Shown here piece after piece: positions 24,889 to 33,716 of a stretch of 64,000 nucleotides of DNA. The first letter of the stretch is position 1. Each line of letters begins with the position of its first letter. The DNA is from CAVTSA01 sp963737225. Lineage in GTDB: Bacteria > Chloroflexota > Dormibacteria > Dormibacterales > Dormibacteraceae. The position numbers and the translations under genes were made by a program. The notes beneath the pieces were generated by a model. The model saw only the letters and a list, made by a program, of their open reading frames with translations, ran no database searches and was not told the origin of the DNA. Location of the stretch: NCBI GenBank assembly GCA_963737225.1, contig CAVTSA010000010.1, positions 62,001-126,000 on the forward strand, in the 5' to 3' direction.

Positions 24889-27111
24889 TCAGGAGGGTTG
24901 GTCCAGGCGCTGCCGCAGGTCGCGGAGCAGCAGGAGGGCTGCGTCGGCGATCACGGTCCCGGGCTGGAAGACCGCGCTCACGCCCATCTCCTTCAGCTTC
25001 GGCACGTCGTGGTCGGGGATCACGCCGCCGACGACCAGCACGATGTCCGGGCGGCCCAGGGCCGCCAGCGCCTGCTGCAGCTCGGGGACCAGGGTCAGAT
25101 GGCCCGCCGCGAGGGAGGAGACGCCCACCACGTGGACGTCGTTCTCGACCGCCTGCTGCGCCACCTCCTGCGGCGTCTGGAAGAGCGGGCCGACGTCGAC
25201 ATCGAAGCCCAGGTCGGCGAAAGCGGAGGCGATCACCTTCTGGCCCCGATCGTGGCCGTCCTGCCCGACCTTGGCGACCAGGATCCGCGGCCGCCTGCCT
25301 TCCGCCTCGGCGAAGGCCGCGGTCTCCTGGAGCACCCGGTCGACGTTCGAGGCGCGCCCGATCTCCCGGCGGTACACACCCGAGATTGTGCGGACCCGCG
25401 GCACGTGGCGACCGAAGACGCGCTCCAGCGCCTCCGCCATCTCACCCACCGTCGCCCGCGCCCGTGCGGCGTCGACCGACAGCGCGAGCAGGTTCTCTCC
25501 CAACCCGGCTTCGCGGGTGCCGCCGACCGCCGCCTGCGCCGCCGCCGTCAGCCGGTCCAGCGCAGCACGGGTCCGCGTGCCGTCGCGGTCGCTCCGCAGG
25601 TCCCGCAGCTTCTCGAGCTGGCGCGCCAGCACGGCGGCGTTGTCGACCGATCGAACCTCGAGCTCCCCCGGCTCCCGCGAGGGGTAGCGGTTGACACCGA
25701 TCACCGGCTGCAGCCCGGCGTCGATACGTGCCTGCGTTCGCGCGGCGGCCTCCTCGATTCGCTCTTTCGGCACACCGGCCTCGATCGCGCGCGCCATCCC
25801 GCCCAGGCTCTCCACCTCCGAGAGGTGCTGGCGAGCGCGCTCGACGAGGTCGGCGGTGAGGCGTTCCAGGTACCAGCTGCCGGCCCAGGGATCGATGGTC
25901 CGGGTGGTTCCCGACTCCTCCAGCAGGAAGAGCTGGGTCTGCCGCGCGATCCGGGCCGAGAAATCGCTCGGCAGCGCCAGCGCCTCGTCGAGCGCGTTGG
26001 TGTGGAGCGACTGCGTGCCGCCCTGCGTCGCCGCCATCGCCTCCACGCAGGTGCGGGCGACATTGTTGAACACGTCCTGAGCGGTGAGCGACCAGCCCGA
26101 GGTCTGGCAGTGCGTGCGCAGGCTCCGCGAACGCTCGCTGGCGGGCCCGAAGCGGCCCACCGCTTCCGACCACAGAAGGCGCGCGGCCCGCATCTTCGCG
26201 ACCTCGGTGAAGAAGTGCATGCCGATCGCCCAGAAGAAGGAGATCCGGGGAGCGAAGTCGTCGATGCCGAGCCCGGCGTCGATGCCGCAGCGCAGGTATT
26301 CGAGCCCGTCGGCGATCGTGTAGGCCACCTCCAGGTCGGCGGTCGCCCCCGCCTCCTGCATGTGGTAGCCGGAGATCGAGATCGAGTTGAACCGGGGCAT
26401 CCGCTGCGCGGTGTAGGCGAAGATGTCGCTCACGATCCGCATCGAGGGTCCCGGCGGATAGATGAAGGTGTTCCGGACCATGAACTCCTTCAGGATGTCG
26501 TTCTGGATCGTGCCCGCCAGCTTCTCCGGAGGGACGCCCTGCTCCTCGCCGGCCAGGATGTAGAGGGCGAGGACCGGCAGCACCGCGCCGTTCATCGTCA
26601 TCGAGACGCTGATCTGGTCGAGCGGGATCCCCTCGAACAGCTGCCGCATATCGAGGATCGAATCGACGGCGACCCCCGCCATCCCTACGTCGCCGGGAAC
26701 CCGTGGATGATCGGAGTCGTAGCCGCGGTGGGTGGGCAGGTCGAACGCGACCGAAAGCCCCCGCTGGCCCTGCGCCAGGTTCCGCCGGTAGAACGCGTTC
26801 GACTCCTCGGCGGTCGAGAAGCCCGCGTACTGGCGGATGGTCCAGGGCTGGGTGCGGTACATGGTGGGGTAGGGTCCGCGCAGGAACGGGGGCCGGCCGG
26901 GGATGCTGTGCAGCGTCTCCAGCCCGGCGACGTCGGCGGCGGTGTAGAGAACGCGCCGCTCGATGCCTTCCGGCAGCGTCTCCGCGACCCCGTCCGGGCG
27001 ACGGTCGACGGCACCCTCGAACTCCTTCTCCCAGCGCTCCCGCGAGGAGAGGGCGGTCTGGTGACCGAGTCCGACGGTCGAGAAGTCAGGGATCCGGGTC
27101 CGGGAGATCAT
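24889..27111 (-). CDS. mutB: Methylmalonyl-CoA mutase, large (catalytic) subunit
   Basis: 740 residues. The N-terminal TIM barrel carries GLSVAFDLPTHRGYDSDHPRVPGDVGMAGVAVDS and PRFNSISISGYHMQEAG; the C-terminal ~135 residues form the B12-binding domain with ILVAKVGQDGHDRGQKVI (base-off/His-on motif) and VVGVSSLAAGH. It interconverts methylmalonyl-CoA and succinyl-CoA using adenosylcobalamin, linking propionate, odd-chain fat and branched amino acid breakdown to the TCA cycle. Its ATG overlaps the mutA stop (ATGA), so the subunits are translationally coupled. Confidence 0.96.
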   Translation of the reverse strand: MISRTRIPDFSTVGLGHQTALSSRERWEKEFEGAVDRRPDGVAETLPEGIERRVLYTAADVAGLETLHSIPGRPPFLRGPYPTMYRTQPWTIRQYAGFSTAEESNAFYRRNLAQGQRGLSVAFDLPTHRGYDSDHPRVPGDVGMAGVAVDSILDMRQLFEGIPLDQISVSMTMNGAVLPVLALYILAGEEQGVPPEKLAGTIQNDILKEFMVRNTFIYPPGPSMRIVSDIFAYTAQRMPRFNSISISGYHMQEAGATADLEVAYTIADGLEYLRCGIDAGLGIDDFAPRISFFWAIGMHFFTEVAKMRAARLLWSEAVGRFGPASERSRSLRTHCQTSGWSLTAQDVFNNVARTCVEAMAATQGGTQSLHTNALDEALALPSDFSARIARQTQLFLLEESGTTRTIDPWAGSWYLERLTADLVERARQHLSEVESLGGMARAIEAGVPKERIEEAAARTQARIDAGLQPVIGVNRYPSREPGELEVRSVDNAAVLARQLEKLRDLRSDRDGTRTRAALDRLTAAAQAAVGGTREAGLGENLLALSVDAARARATVGEMAEALERVFGRHVPRVRTISGVYRREIGRASNVDRVLQETAAFAEAEGRRPRILVAKVGQDGHDRGQKVIASAFADLGFDVDVGPLFQTPQEVAQQAVENDVHVVGVSSLAAGHLTLVPELQQALAALGRPDIVLVVGGVIPDHDVPKLKEMGVSAVFQPGTVIADAALLLLRDLRQRLDQPS

Positions 27112-28970
27112 CCGCGCGCGGCTCCCTCGCCGGCCGGTTCCAGAGCCCGCAGCAGGGCCTCCAGGTCACCCAGCGCGTCCCCACCCTCGAAGAGGAAGCG
27201 ATCGACGCCGGCCGCGCGCCAGGCCGCCTCCCCCACCCCCGGCCGGCCGGTCATCGCGACCAGCCGCGCACCTTCCTCCTTCAGCGCCTCGGCGAGCGGA
27301 ACGGCCTGCTCCGCATAGTCCGGGTCGGCGCCGCAGAGGATGGCCACAGGTTGCCGCCGGACCCGGTAGGCGGCGAGGACCTGGGCGGTCCCGCTCGTGG
27401 CGCCCGCGGGATCGACGTCGATCCCGCCCGCGCCCAGCAGGTTTCGGGCAAACAGCGCGCGCCGGTTGTGACGGGCGAGCGGTCCCAGGGTAGCCAGGAA
27501 AGCCGTCGGACGGAGCCCGGTGGCGGCCAGCCGGCCGTCGGCACGATCACGCAGCGCCTCGAACGGCTGCGCGTAGCGCTGGGCGGGCAACCCGGCCTGC
27601 GGGGTAACCTCGCGCGGTCGCCGTCGCACCGGGGTCGCTTCGAGGTCGGGAAAGGTGCTGACACCGGTGATCGGGTCGCGCCGGCGCCGGATGCGGTCGT
27701 AGCGGGCGGCACGCGACCGGTTCAGCCGGTCGGCGACCAGTCCGTCCCGCAAGGCGGCGTGCTGGCCACCTGCGCCCTCGATCTCCTGCATCCAGGCCCA
27801 TGCCGTCTGAGCCACCTGGTCCGAGAGCTGCTCCAGATACCAGGAACCGCCTCCGGGGTCCAGGACGCGGCCCAGCTCCGACTCGTCCTGGAGCAGCGCG
27901 GCCGTGTTTCGGGCGATGCGGCGGCTGAACGCGTCGCTGTATCCGAGCGCATGGTCGAACGGAAGCGCGGTCACGGCGTCGGCCCCGCCGACCCCGGCGG
28001 CGAAGGTGGCGACGGTGACCCGGAGCAGGTTCACCCAGGGGTCACGCTGGGTCACCATGGCGGGCGACGATACGGCGTGGAGTCGAGGCGCCCGGACCGC
28101 TCCGGTGACCTCGGTGACCCTTCCCCAAAGCCGGCGCGCGGCACGGAACTTGGCGATGGTGAGGAACTGGTCGGTGCCCGCCGCCAGCCGGAACTCGAGC
28201 TGCGAGGCCGCCTGGGCCGGCGTGAGCCCATGCCCGGCGAGCGCGCGCAGGTAGGCGATGCCGGTCGCGATGGCGCACCCCAGCTCTTCGGTGTCGGTGG
28301 CGCCCGCCTCGGCGTACGGGAGCCCGTCCACCACCAGCGTCCGCACGCGCGGATGGGCGGCGGCGACCTCCGCGGCGAGAGCGGCTGCCGCGTCGAGGTC
28401 GTGGGGCACCCCACTGCGGGCCTCGAGGCCGAGCGGGTCGAGGCCCAGCACACCGGGCAGGTCCCCCGCGGCGATCCCGCGCGCGCCGGCCAGCGCCAGG
28501 AATCGACGGGCCGCCTCGTCGCCGGCCTCGCCCGCCTCCAGCACCACCGGCGCCGCGTCCAGGATCACGTCGGCCAGCACCTCTTCCAGCGCTCCCACGG
28601 GGATCGCTCCCGTTCCGAGGCGCAGCCAGACCGAGCGCACGCCGTGCTGCAGGTCGTCGAGCACCGCGGCGCGGGTGGCGGTGAGGTCGGGGTCGTCGTG
28701 GAGCTGCCGCACGTCCCAGCCGGCCAAAAGCGAGCCCGCGGGGGTGCCGCCGCGAAGGTAGGGGTCCTGGCCAGGCAGCCCCGCGTCCGGCGCCTGGCCG
28801 GGGTCGAGGTAGAGGGCTCGCACCGAGATGCCGTCCGGGAGGTGGGTCAACAGACGTGCCTCGGCGTCCGCCGGGGTCGCATCCTCGCCCAGCGCACCGG
28901 ACTTCCGGAGGACGCCGAGGGCCAACTCCGCCCAGCGCTGGGACGGGTCAGGTCCGGAATCGGGCGCCAT
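27108..28970 (-). CDS. mutA: Methylmalonyl-CoA mutase, small subunit
   Basis: 620 residues, with the same barrel architecture as MutB but without the cobalamin-contact DxHxxG motif; near the corresponding place it reads AILCGADPDYAEQAVPLAEALKEEGARLV. Segments such as LEFRLAAGTDQFLTIAKFRAARRLW and VLDPGGGSWYLEQLSDQVAQTAW are typical of the non-catalytic subunit. It is the first gene of the mutA-mutB-meaB unit. Family-D1 palindromes lie 40-100 nt upstream of its ATG and a candidate promoter lies ~345 nt upstream, implying a long leader. Confidence 0.93.
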   Translation of the reverse strand: MAPDSGPDPSQRWAELALGVLRKSGALGEDATPADAEARLLTHLPDGISVRALYLDPGQAPDAGLPGQDPYLRGGTPAGSLLAGWDVRQLHDDPDLTATRAAVLDDLQHGVRSVWLRLGTGAIPVGALEEVLADVILDAAPVVLEAGEAGDEAARRFLALAGARGIAAGDLPGVLGLDPLGLEARSGVPHDLDAAAALAAEVAAAHPRVRTLVVDGLPYAEAGATDTEELGCAIATGIAYLRALAGHGLTPAQAASQLEFRLAAGTDQFLTIAKFRAARRLWGRVTEVTGAVRAPRLHAVSSPAMVTQRDPWVNLLRVTVATFAAGVGGADAVTALPFDHALGYSDAFSRRIARNTAALLQDESELGRVLDPGGGSWYLEQLSDQVAQTAWAWMQEIEGAGGQHAALRDGLVADRLNRSRAARYDRIRRRRDPITGVSTFPDLEATPVRRRPREVTPQAGLPAQRYAQPFEALRDRADGRLAATGLRPTAFLATLGPLARHNRRALFARNLLGAGGIDVDPAGATSGTAQVLAAYRVRRQPVAILCGADPDYAEQAVPLAEALKEEGARLVAMTGRPGVGEAAWRAAGVDRFLFEGGDALGDLEALLRALEPAGEGAARG

Positions 28971-29009
28971 GCGACGATGCTACGTCCCCGCCACCGGACC
29001 GCCGAGGGC

Positions 29010-29070
29010 CCCGGAGGTGCACCAGCGGGCCCTACCCGGCGCGTTTGACCCCCGGAGGTGCACCAACGGG
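29010..29070. repeat. Paired palindromes, family D1 (GTGCAC centres, 41 bp apart)
   Basis: Two copies of CCCCGGAGGTGCACCA(G/A)CGGG are centred on GTGCAC at 29017-29022 and 29058-29063. Flanks and spacing match the pair at 6793-6856. Here the pair is in the leader of mutA rather than between convergent genes. Confidence 0.72.
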
Positions 29071-29151
29071 CCCCATCGGTCGCTCGGGACTCGCAAAGTG
29101 ACAGGCGCCGGTCCGCGAGACCAGCGCCCGTCAGCACGTTGGGGAGGAGAG

Positions 29152-29196
29152 ATGTCGAAGTATCGGATGCACCCGGCGCGGCGCAGCGGCGGGTAG
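29152..29196 (+). CDS. Possible 14-residue ORF with strong ribosome-binding site
   Basis: GGGGAGGAGAG sits immediately upstream of ATG 29152, followed by a short frame reading MSKYRMHPARRSGG and a TAG. It is very basic and has no recognisable relative. No plus-strand gene follows for 1 kb, so it is not an obvious leader peptide. It may be chance, but the Shine-Dalgarno is better than that of most genes in this window. Confidence 0.25.
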   Translation: MSKYRMHPARRSGG

Positions 29197-29312
29197 CAAA
29201 GGTTCACCGCCTATCCGGCGTCACGACCCAAGCGCCCTGCTCCTCGGTTCCCGTAGCCCACAGCGTCGAAGGGAGGCGAAACGTGCTTCACCCTCTCCCT
29301 CCGTCTCCGACT

Positions 29313-29341
29313 ATGTTAGGACATTCTCCCAAACCGCGCAA
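29313..29341 (-). promoter_or_regulatory. Candidate promoter for mutA-mutB-meaB
   Basis: On the minus strand TTGCGC (29341-29336) and TAACAT (29318-29313) are separated by 17 bp. This is one of few AT-containing stretches in the region. Transcription from here would give a ~335-nt untranslated leader before mutA. Confidence 0.4.
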
Positions 29342-29369
29342 CCATTCGCCCCTCGCCGGAGAGGGCGCG

Positions 29370-30200
29370 CTACTTCTCGACCAGCGTGATCTCGAACTCG
29401 TACAGGTCGGGCCGGTAGCAGTGACGGCCGTATTCGACCGCCTGGCCGGTGGCGCTGTAGGCGGTGCGCTCCATGGTCAGCACCGGCCCGCGCCTGCGGA
29501 TCTCGAGGAGGATGCATTCCTCCGCGGTGGCCTCCCGCGCGCCGATCTGCTGATGAGCGACGCTGACCGAGGTGCCGCGCGAGCGCAGCAGCTGGTAGAG
29601 CCCGTACGACCGCAGCTCGTCGGGCGTGAGGTCGAGGAACTGAGGAGCGAGGTAGTTCTCCATCACGGCCAGAGGCACGTCCCCGCTCAGGCGCAGCCGG
29701 CGCACGTGCAGGACCCTCGCCGGCGACGCGATGCCGAGTCGCTCGCAGATTCCGGCGCCGGGGACCACGACCTCGTGCAGAAGCACGTTGGTCGACGGTT
29801 CACGACCGTCACCGGCGAGGTCGTCGTAAAGGCTGGTGAGCTCGACCTTGCGCGACAGAGGACGCGGCACCACCTGGGTTCCGATCCCCCGGCGCCGCAC
29901 CAGGAGGCCCTTGTCCACCAGTTCCTGGATCGCGCGGCGCATCGTGGGCCGGGAGAGCCCGAGGCGCTCGCCGAACGCGATCTCTCCCTCCAGCCGGGAG
30001 CCGGGCGGGAGCGCGTTGGACCGGATCGCCGCCTCGATGCGGCTCGCGACCTGAAAATAGAGAGGAACCGGGCCCGAGCGATCGAGATCCATGAACAGGT
30101 TCCGAGGGAGCACCCGCGGCGCCGCCGGCGCGGGATCCCCCGCCGGGTCCACCTCGGACACGGCCGCCTCCGCCCCGTGCGAGGCAACCTCTGATGTCAC
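29370..30200 (-). CDS. GntR/HutC-family regulator with UTRA domain (probable iol repressor)
   Basis: 276 residues from GTG 30200. The winged helix reads VPLYFQVASRIEAAIRSNALPPGSRLEGEIAFGERLGLSRPTMRRAIQELVDKGLLVRRRGIGTQVV; the UTRA ligand domain follows (residues ~130-270: HVRRLRLSGDVPLAVMENYLAPQFLDL... and ERTAYSATGQAVEYGRHCYRPDLYEFEITL). An internal ATG at residue 37 is an alternative start. It is divergent from the iolC-G operon by 41 nt and probably represses it, with inositol or a breakdown product as inducer, though the ligand is inferred from position only. Confidence 0.88.
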   Translation of the reverse strand: MTSEVASHGAEAAVSEVDPAGDPAPAAPRVLPRNLFMDLDRSGPVPLYFQVASRIEAAIRSNALPPGSRLEGEIAFGERLGLSRPTMRRAIQELVDKGLLVRRRGIGTQVVPRPLSRKVELTSLYDDLAGDGREPSTNVLLHEVVVPGAGICERLGIASPARVLHVRRLRLSGDVPLAVMENYLAPQFLDLTPDELRSYGLYQLLRSRGTSVSVAHQQIGAREATAEECILLEIRRRGPVLTMERTAYSATGQAVEYGRHCYRPDLYEFEITLVEK

Positions 30201-30237
30201 AGGCCCATTGTGCCAGCAACGCTCGCGGAGGTAGTAA

Positions 30238-30247
30238 TGTCATGACA
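30238..30247. promoter_or_regulatory. Candidate GntR operator over the iolC start codon
   Basis: TGTCATGACA is a perfect 10-bp palindrome, extended to 12 of 14 matches as AATGTCATGACAAT. HutC-type GntR proteins bind similar T-G-T-C/G-A-C-A dyads. It contains the ATG of iolC (30242) and lies 38 nt from the regulator's start. Confidence 0.5.
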
Positions 30248-31285
30248 ATGCCCGAAGGATCTCGAGCGGCGGCTCCGCCGCACCTCGATCTGATCACCAT
30301 CGGGCGGGTGAGCGTCGACCTCTACCCACTCCAGGACGCCGTCCGTCTGGAGGACGTTCGTTCGTTCGGCAAGTACCTGGGCGGCAGCGCGACCAACGTC
30401 GCGGTGGCCGCCGCGCGGCACGGCGTCCGGTCGGCGGTGATCACCCGGACCGGCGACGACCCGTTTGGACGCTACGTGCACCAGGAGCTCCGCCGGCTCG
30501 GTGTCGACGATCGCTTCGTGAGCGCCGTGGGAGGGCTGCAGACCCCGATCGCCTTCTGCGAGATCTTCCCGCCCGACCACTTCCCGCTCTGGTTCTATCG
30601 CGCGCCGATGGCCCCCGACCTCGTGATCCACGCCGAGGAGCTCGACCTCGAGGCGATCGAGCAGGCCGGGATCTACTGGTCGACGGCGAGCGGGCTGTCG
30701 GCCGAACCCAGCCGGACGGCCCACCACGCCGCCTGGGACGCGCGGGCGCGACGGCCGCTGACCGTCCTCGACCTCGACTACCGTCCCACGTTCTGGGCCT
30801 CTCCGGAGCAGGCGTCACAGCAGGTGGGGCCGGCCCTGGAGAAGGTGACGGTCGCAATCGGCAACAGTGAGGAGTGCCAGATCGCGGTGGGCGAGACCGA
30901 TCCCCTGCGCGCGGCCGACGCTTTGCTCGAGCGCGGGGTCGAGCTGGCGATCGTGAAGCAGGGCGGACGGGGCGTGCTGGGGAAGACCCGGGAGGAGGCG
31001 GTCGAGGTCCCCGCCTACCAGATCCGGGTGCTGAACGGGCTGGGTGCCGGCGACGGGTTCGGGGGCGCGGTCTGCCACGGCCTGCTCCAGGGCTGGCCGC
31101 TGGAGCGGGTCCTGCGCTTCGCCAACGTCGCCGGCGCCATCGTGGCCGGACGGCGCGAGTGCTCGACCGCGATGCCGACCACCGCGGAGGTGGAGTCGAT
31201 CCTTGACGGCGCGGCCGGCGATGCCGCGGCGGCGCCTGCTCACGCGACGGCGCCGGATCTGGATTTGGAGGAAGGGCAGCCATGA
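30242..31285 (+). CDS. iolC: 5-dehydro-2-deoxygluconokinase
   Basis: 347 residues of the PfkB/ribokinase family. Signatures: SVDLYPLQDAVRLEDVRSFGKYLGGSATNVAVAAARHG at the N-terminus and NGLGAGDGFGGAVCHGLLQGW with the catalytic Asp near the C-terminus. The early SVDLYP and PLWFYR motifs distinguish IolC from other PfkB sugar kinases. It phosphorylates 5-dehydro-2-deoxy-D-gluconate in myo-inositol catabolism. ATG 30242 follows GGAGGT at 9 nt. First gene of the iolC-A-B-D-E-G operon; its TGA overlaps the iolA ATG. Confidence 0.92.
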   Translation: MTMPEGSRAAAPPHLDLITIGRVSVDLYPLQDAVRLEDVRSFGKYLGGSATNVAVAAARHGVRSAVITRTGDDPFGRYVHQELRRLGVDDRFVSAVGGLQTPIAFCEIFPPDHFPLWFYRAPMAPDLVIHAEELDLEAIEQAGIYWSTASGLSAEPSRTAHHAAWDARARRPLTVLDLDYRPTFWASPEQASQQVGPALEKVTVAIGNSEECQIAVGETDPLRAADALLERGVELAIVKQGGRGVLGKTREEAVEVPAYQIRVLNGLGAGDGFGGAVCHGLLQGWPLERVLRFANVAGAIVAGRRECSTAMPTTAEVESILDGAAGDAAAAPAHATAPDLDLEEGQP

Positions 31286-32796
31286 GCACCGAGACCGAGA
31301 CCACTCTGACGGAGCTGCCGCACTGGATCGGCGGCGCCGCCGAACCATCGGACGGCGGGCGCAGCGGCCCTGTCTTCGACCCCGCGCTGGGGATCCAGAC
31401 CAAGCGCGTCGCGTTCGCCGGCAAGCGCGAGGTGGACCGTGTGGTGGCCGCCGCCCGGGCCGCGTTTCCGGGCTGGCGCGAGACGTCCCTGGCCCGGCGC
31501 CAGGCGATCCTGTTCCGGTTCCGCGAGCTGCTCGAGGCGCGCAAGCAGGACCTGGCGGAGCTGATCACATCGGAGCACGGAAAGGTGGTCTCGGACGCGC
31601 TCGGGGAGGTCAACCGCGGTCAGGAGGTGGTCGAGTTCGCGACCGGCATCGCCCAGCACATGAAAGGCGAGTACGCGGAGCAGGTCTCCACCGGGATCGA
31701 CGTGTTCTCGCTCCGCCAGCCGCTGGGGGTGGTGGCGATCATCAGCCCCTTCAACTTCCCGGCGATGGTGCCGGCCTGGTTCTTTCCGGTCGCGATCGCG
31801 ACCGGCAACACGGTGGTGCTCAAGCCGAGCGAGAAGGACCCTTCGGCGGCGCTCTGGCTGGCACGGCTGTGGCAGGAGGCGGGGCTGCCCGACGGGGTGT
31901 TCAACGTGCTGAACGGCGACCGCGAGGCCGTGGACGGTCTCCTCGAGCATCCCGACGTGGCCGCGATCTCGTTCGTCGGCTCGACCCCGATCGCCCGTCA
32001 CGTGTATCAGACCGCGACCGCCAACGGGAAGCGCGTGCAGGCGCTGGGCGGAGCCAAGAACCACATGCTCGCGCTGCCCGACGCGGACCTCGACCTGACC
32101 GCCGACGCGGCCATCAACGCCGGTTTCGGCTCGGCCGGGGAGCGCTGTATGGCGATCAGCGTGGTCGTCGCGGTGGATCCGGTCGGGGACCGGCTGATCG
32201 ACAAGATGGTGGAGCGGATCGGCCGGCTGCGGGTCGGCGACGGGCGGCGGGGGGTCGACGTGGGTCCGCTGGTCACCGCCGAGCACCGCGACCGCGTGGC
32301 GTCGTACCTGGACGTGGCTGAGGCCGACGGCGCCACCATCGTGGTCGACGGACGTGGCGTCCAGGCCGACGGAGACCCGAGGGGCTTCTGGCTGGGGCCG
32401 TCGCTGGTCGACCGGGTGCCGCTCACCTCCCGCGTGTATCGCGAGGAGATCTTCGGACCCCTGCTCTCGGTGGTTCGCGTCCCCAGCTACGAGCGCGGGC
32501 TGGAGCTGATCAACTCGGGCGGGTTCGGCAACGGGACCGCGATCTTCACCAACGACGGGGGCGCCGCACGGCGCTTCCAGCACGAGGCTCAGGTCGGCAT
32601 GATCGGGATCAACGTCCCGATCCCGGTGCCGGTGGCCACGTTCTCCTTCGGGGGCTGGAGGCAGTCGCTGTTCGGCGACGCGCGAGCCTACGGACTGGAC
32701 GGCGTCCGCTTCTTCACCCAGAGCAAGGCGATCACGCAGCGCTGGCTCGACCCCAGCCACGGCGGCATCGACCTGGGCTTCCCGCAGCACGACTGA
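31282..32796 (+). CDS. iolA: Methylmalonate-semialdehyde dehydrogenase (CoA-acylating)
   Basis: 504 residues of the aldehyde dehydrogenase superfamily. NAD-binding and catalytic blocks are complete: ISPFNFPAMVPAWFFPVAIATGNTVVLKPSEKDPS, SFVGSTPIARHVYQTAT, and GSAGERCMAIS with the nucleophilic Cys. The sequence matches the MMSDH branch, which forms acetyl-CoA or propionyl-CoA from malonate or methylmalonate semialdehyde, the last step of the inositol pathway. Propionyl-CoA made here could feed the mut locus just upstream. It overlaps iolC by 4 nt (ATGA). Confidence 0.94.
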   Translation: MSTETETTLTELPHWIGGAAEPSDGGRSGPVFDPALGIQTKRVAFAGKREVDRVVAAARAAFPGWRETSLARRQAILFRFRELLEARKQDLAELITSEHGKVVSDALGEVNRGQEVVEFATGIAQHMKGEYAEQVSTGIDVFSLRQPLGVVAIISPFNFPAMVPAWFFPVAIATGNTVVLKPSEKDPSAALWLARLWQEAGLPDGVFNVLNGDREAVDGLLEHPDVAAISFVGSTPIARHVYQTATANGKRVQALGGAKNHMLALPDADLDLTADAAINAGFGSAGERCMAISVVVAVDPVGDRLIDKMVERIGRLRVGDGRRGVDVGPLVTAEHRDRVASYLDVAEADGATIVVDGRGVQADGDPRGFWLGPSLVDRVPLTSRVYREEIFGPLLSVVRVPSYERGLELINSGGFGNGTAIFTNDGGAARRFQHEAQVGMIGINVPIPVPVATFSFGGWRQSLFGDARAYGLDGVRFFTQSKAITQRWLDPSHGGIDLGFPQHD

Positions 32797-32804
32797 GGGG
32801 CACC

Positions 32805-33716
32805 GTGATCGAGGGCGGCCGCTGGTTCTATCCGCGGGGCTCACTGGAGCGGGATGGCTGCCAGGTGGTGGTGGAGCCCTCGCCTTCCGGCTGGCGCCAC
32901 ACCGGACTGCGGGTGGCGGAGCTGGAAGGTGGCCCGATGGAGCTCCCCGCCGGGCCGCTGGAGCGGGTGGTGGTGCCGCTCGCCGGCTCCTTCGAGGTCG
33001 TCCACACCGTGGACGGCGCGGTCGCCCGCGCGGTGCTGGAGGGGCGCCGCTCGGTCTTCGACGGCCCGACGGACGTCCTCTACCTGGGGTGCGGGCAAGC
33101 AGCCTCGGTGCGCGGTGCCGGGCGGGTCGCGGTGGCCGAGGCGCCCGCGACCGACCCTCGGCCCCCGCGTCTTCTGCGCCGGGACGAGGTTCCGCTGGAG
33201 CTTCGCGGAGCCGGGGCGTCCAGCCGGCAGGTCCACAACTTCGGCATCCCCGACGTCCTCGACGCCGACCGCGTCATCGTCTGCGAGGTGCTCACCCCCT
33301 CCGGCAACACCTCGTCGCACCCGGCCCACAAGCACGACCAGAGCCTTCCCGGCCGGGAGAGCCGCCTGGAAGAGATCTACTACTTCGAGGCGGCCGTGAC
33401 ACGCGATGCACCGATCCCGGAGGTGGCCGAGCCGTACGGGATGTTCGCCACCACCTCCTCCGCCGCCGGTGAGATCGCCACCAACGCGCTGGTCCGGACC
33501 GGCGACGTGGCGCTGGTGCCCTTCGGCTACCACGGCCCGGCCGTGGCCCTCCCCGGCTACGACCTCTACTACCTGAACGTGATGGCGGGGCCTGACCCGG
33601 TCCGGGCCTGGCTGATCCAGGACGACCCCGGCCAGGCGTGGCTTCGCGACACCTGGGCCGGGCAGCCGGTCGATCCCCGGCTCCCCTACCGCGCTGTCTC
33701 GCGGCGCCGGCCATGA
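32805..33716 (+). CDS. iolB: 5-deoxy-glucuronate isomerase
   Basis: 303 residues from GTG 32805, 8 nt after iolA. The KduI/IolB bicupin fold is recognised from RWFYPRGSLERDG, TDVLYLGCGQAASV, the metal-binding stretch SSHPAHKHDQSLPGRESRLEEIYYFE, and the C-terminal YHGPAVALPGYDLYYLNVMAG. It isomerises 5-deoxy-D-glucuronate to 5-dehydro-2-deoxy-D-gluconate. The region of its stop codon is duplicated in tandem together with a Shine-Dalgarno (33705-33743). Confidence 0.93.
   Translation: MIEGGRWFYPRGSLERDGCQVVVEPSPSGWRHTGLRVAELEGGPMELPAGPLERVVVPLAGSFEVVHTVDGAVARAVLEGRRSVFDGPTDVLYLGCGQAASVRGAGRVAVAEAPATDPRPPRLLRRDEVPLELRGAGASSRQVHNFGIPDVLDADRVIVCEVLTPSGNTSSHPAHKHDQSLPGRESRLEEIYYFEAAVTRDAPIPEVAEPYGMFATTSSAAGEIATNALVRTGDVALVPFGYHGPAVALPGYDLYYLNVMAGPDPVRAWLIQDDPGQAWLRDTWAGQPVDPRLPYRAVSRRRP

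Larger units (their letters stand above)
28971..29369 (-). other. 399-nt gap upstream of mutA (leader region)
   Basis: This is the only stretch over 300 nt without a long gene. Reading in the mutA direction it holds a candidate promoter (29341-29313), then about 240 nt of GC-rich sequence with several potential stems, then the family-D1 palindrome pair close to the mutA ATG. On the plus strand it contains a 14-codon ORF with a strong Shine-Dalgarno. I looked for cobalamin, c-di-AMP, c-di-GMP, SAM and TPP riboswitch landmarks and found no convincing match. Confidence 0.5.

Noticed and set aside
28971..29369. Cobalamin or c-di-AMP riboswitch upstream of mutA
   Set aside because: GGGAACC- and GGTGAACC-like strings occur on the minus strand, but order and flanking conserved elements do not match either class.
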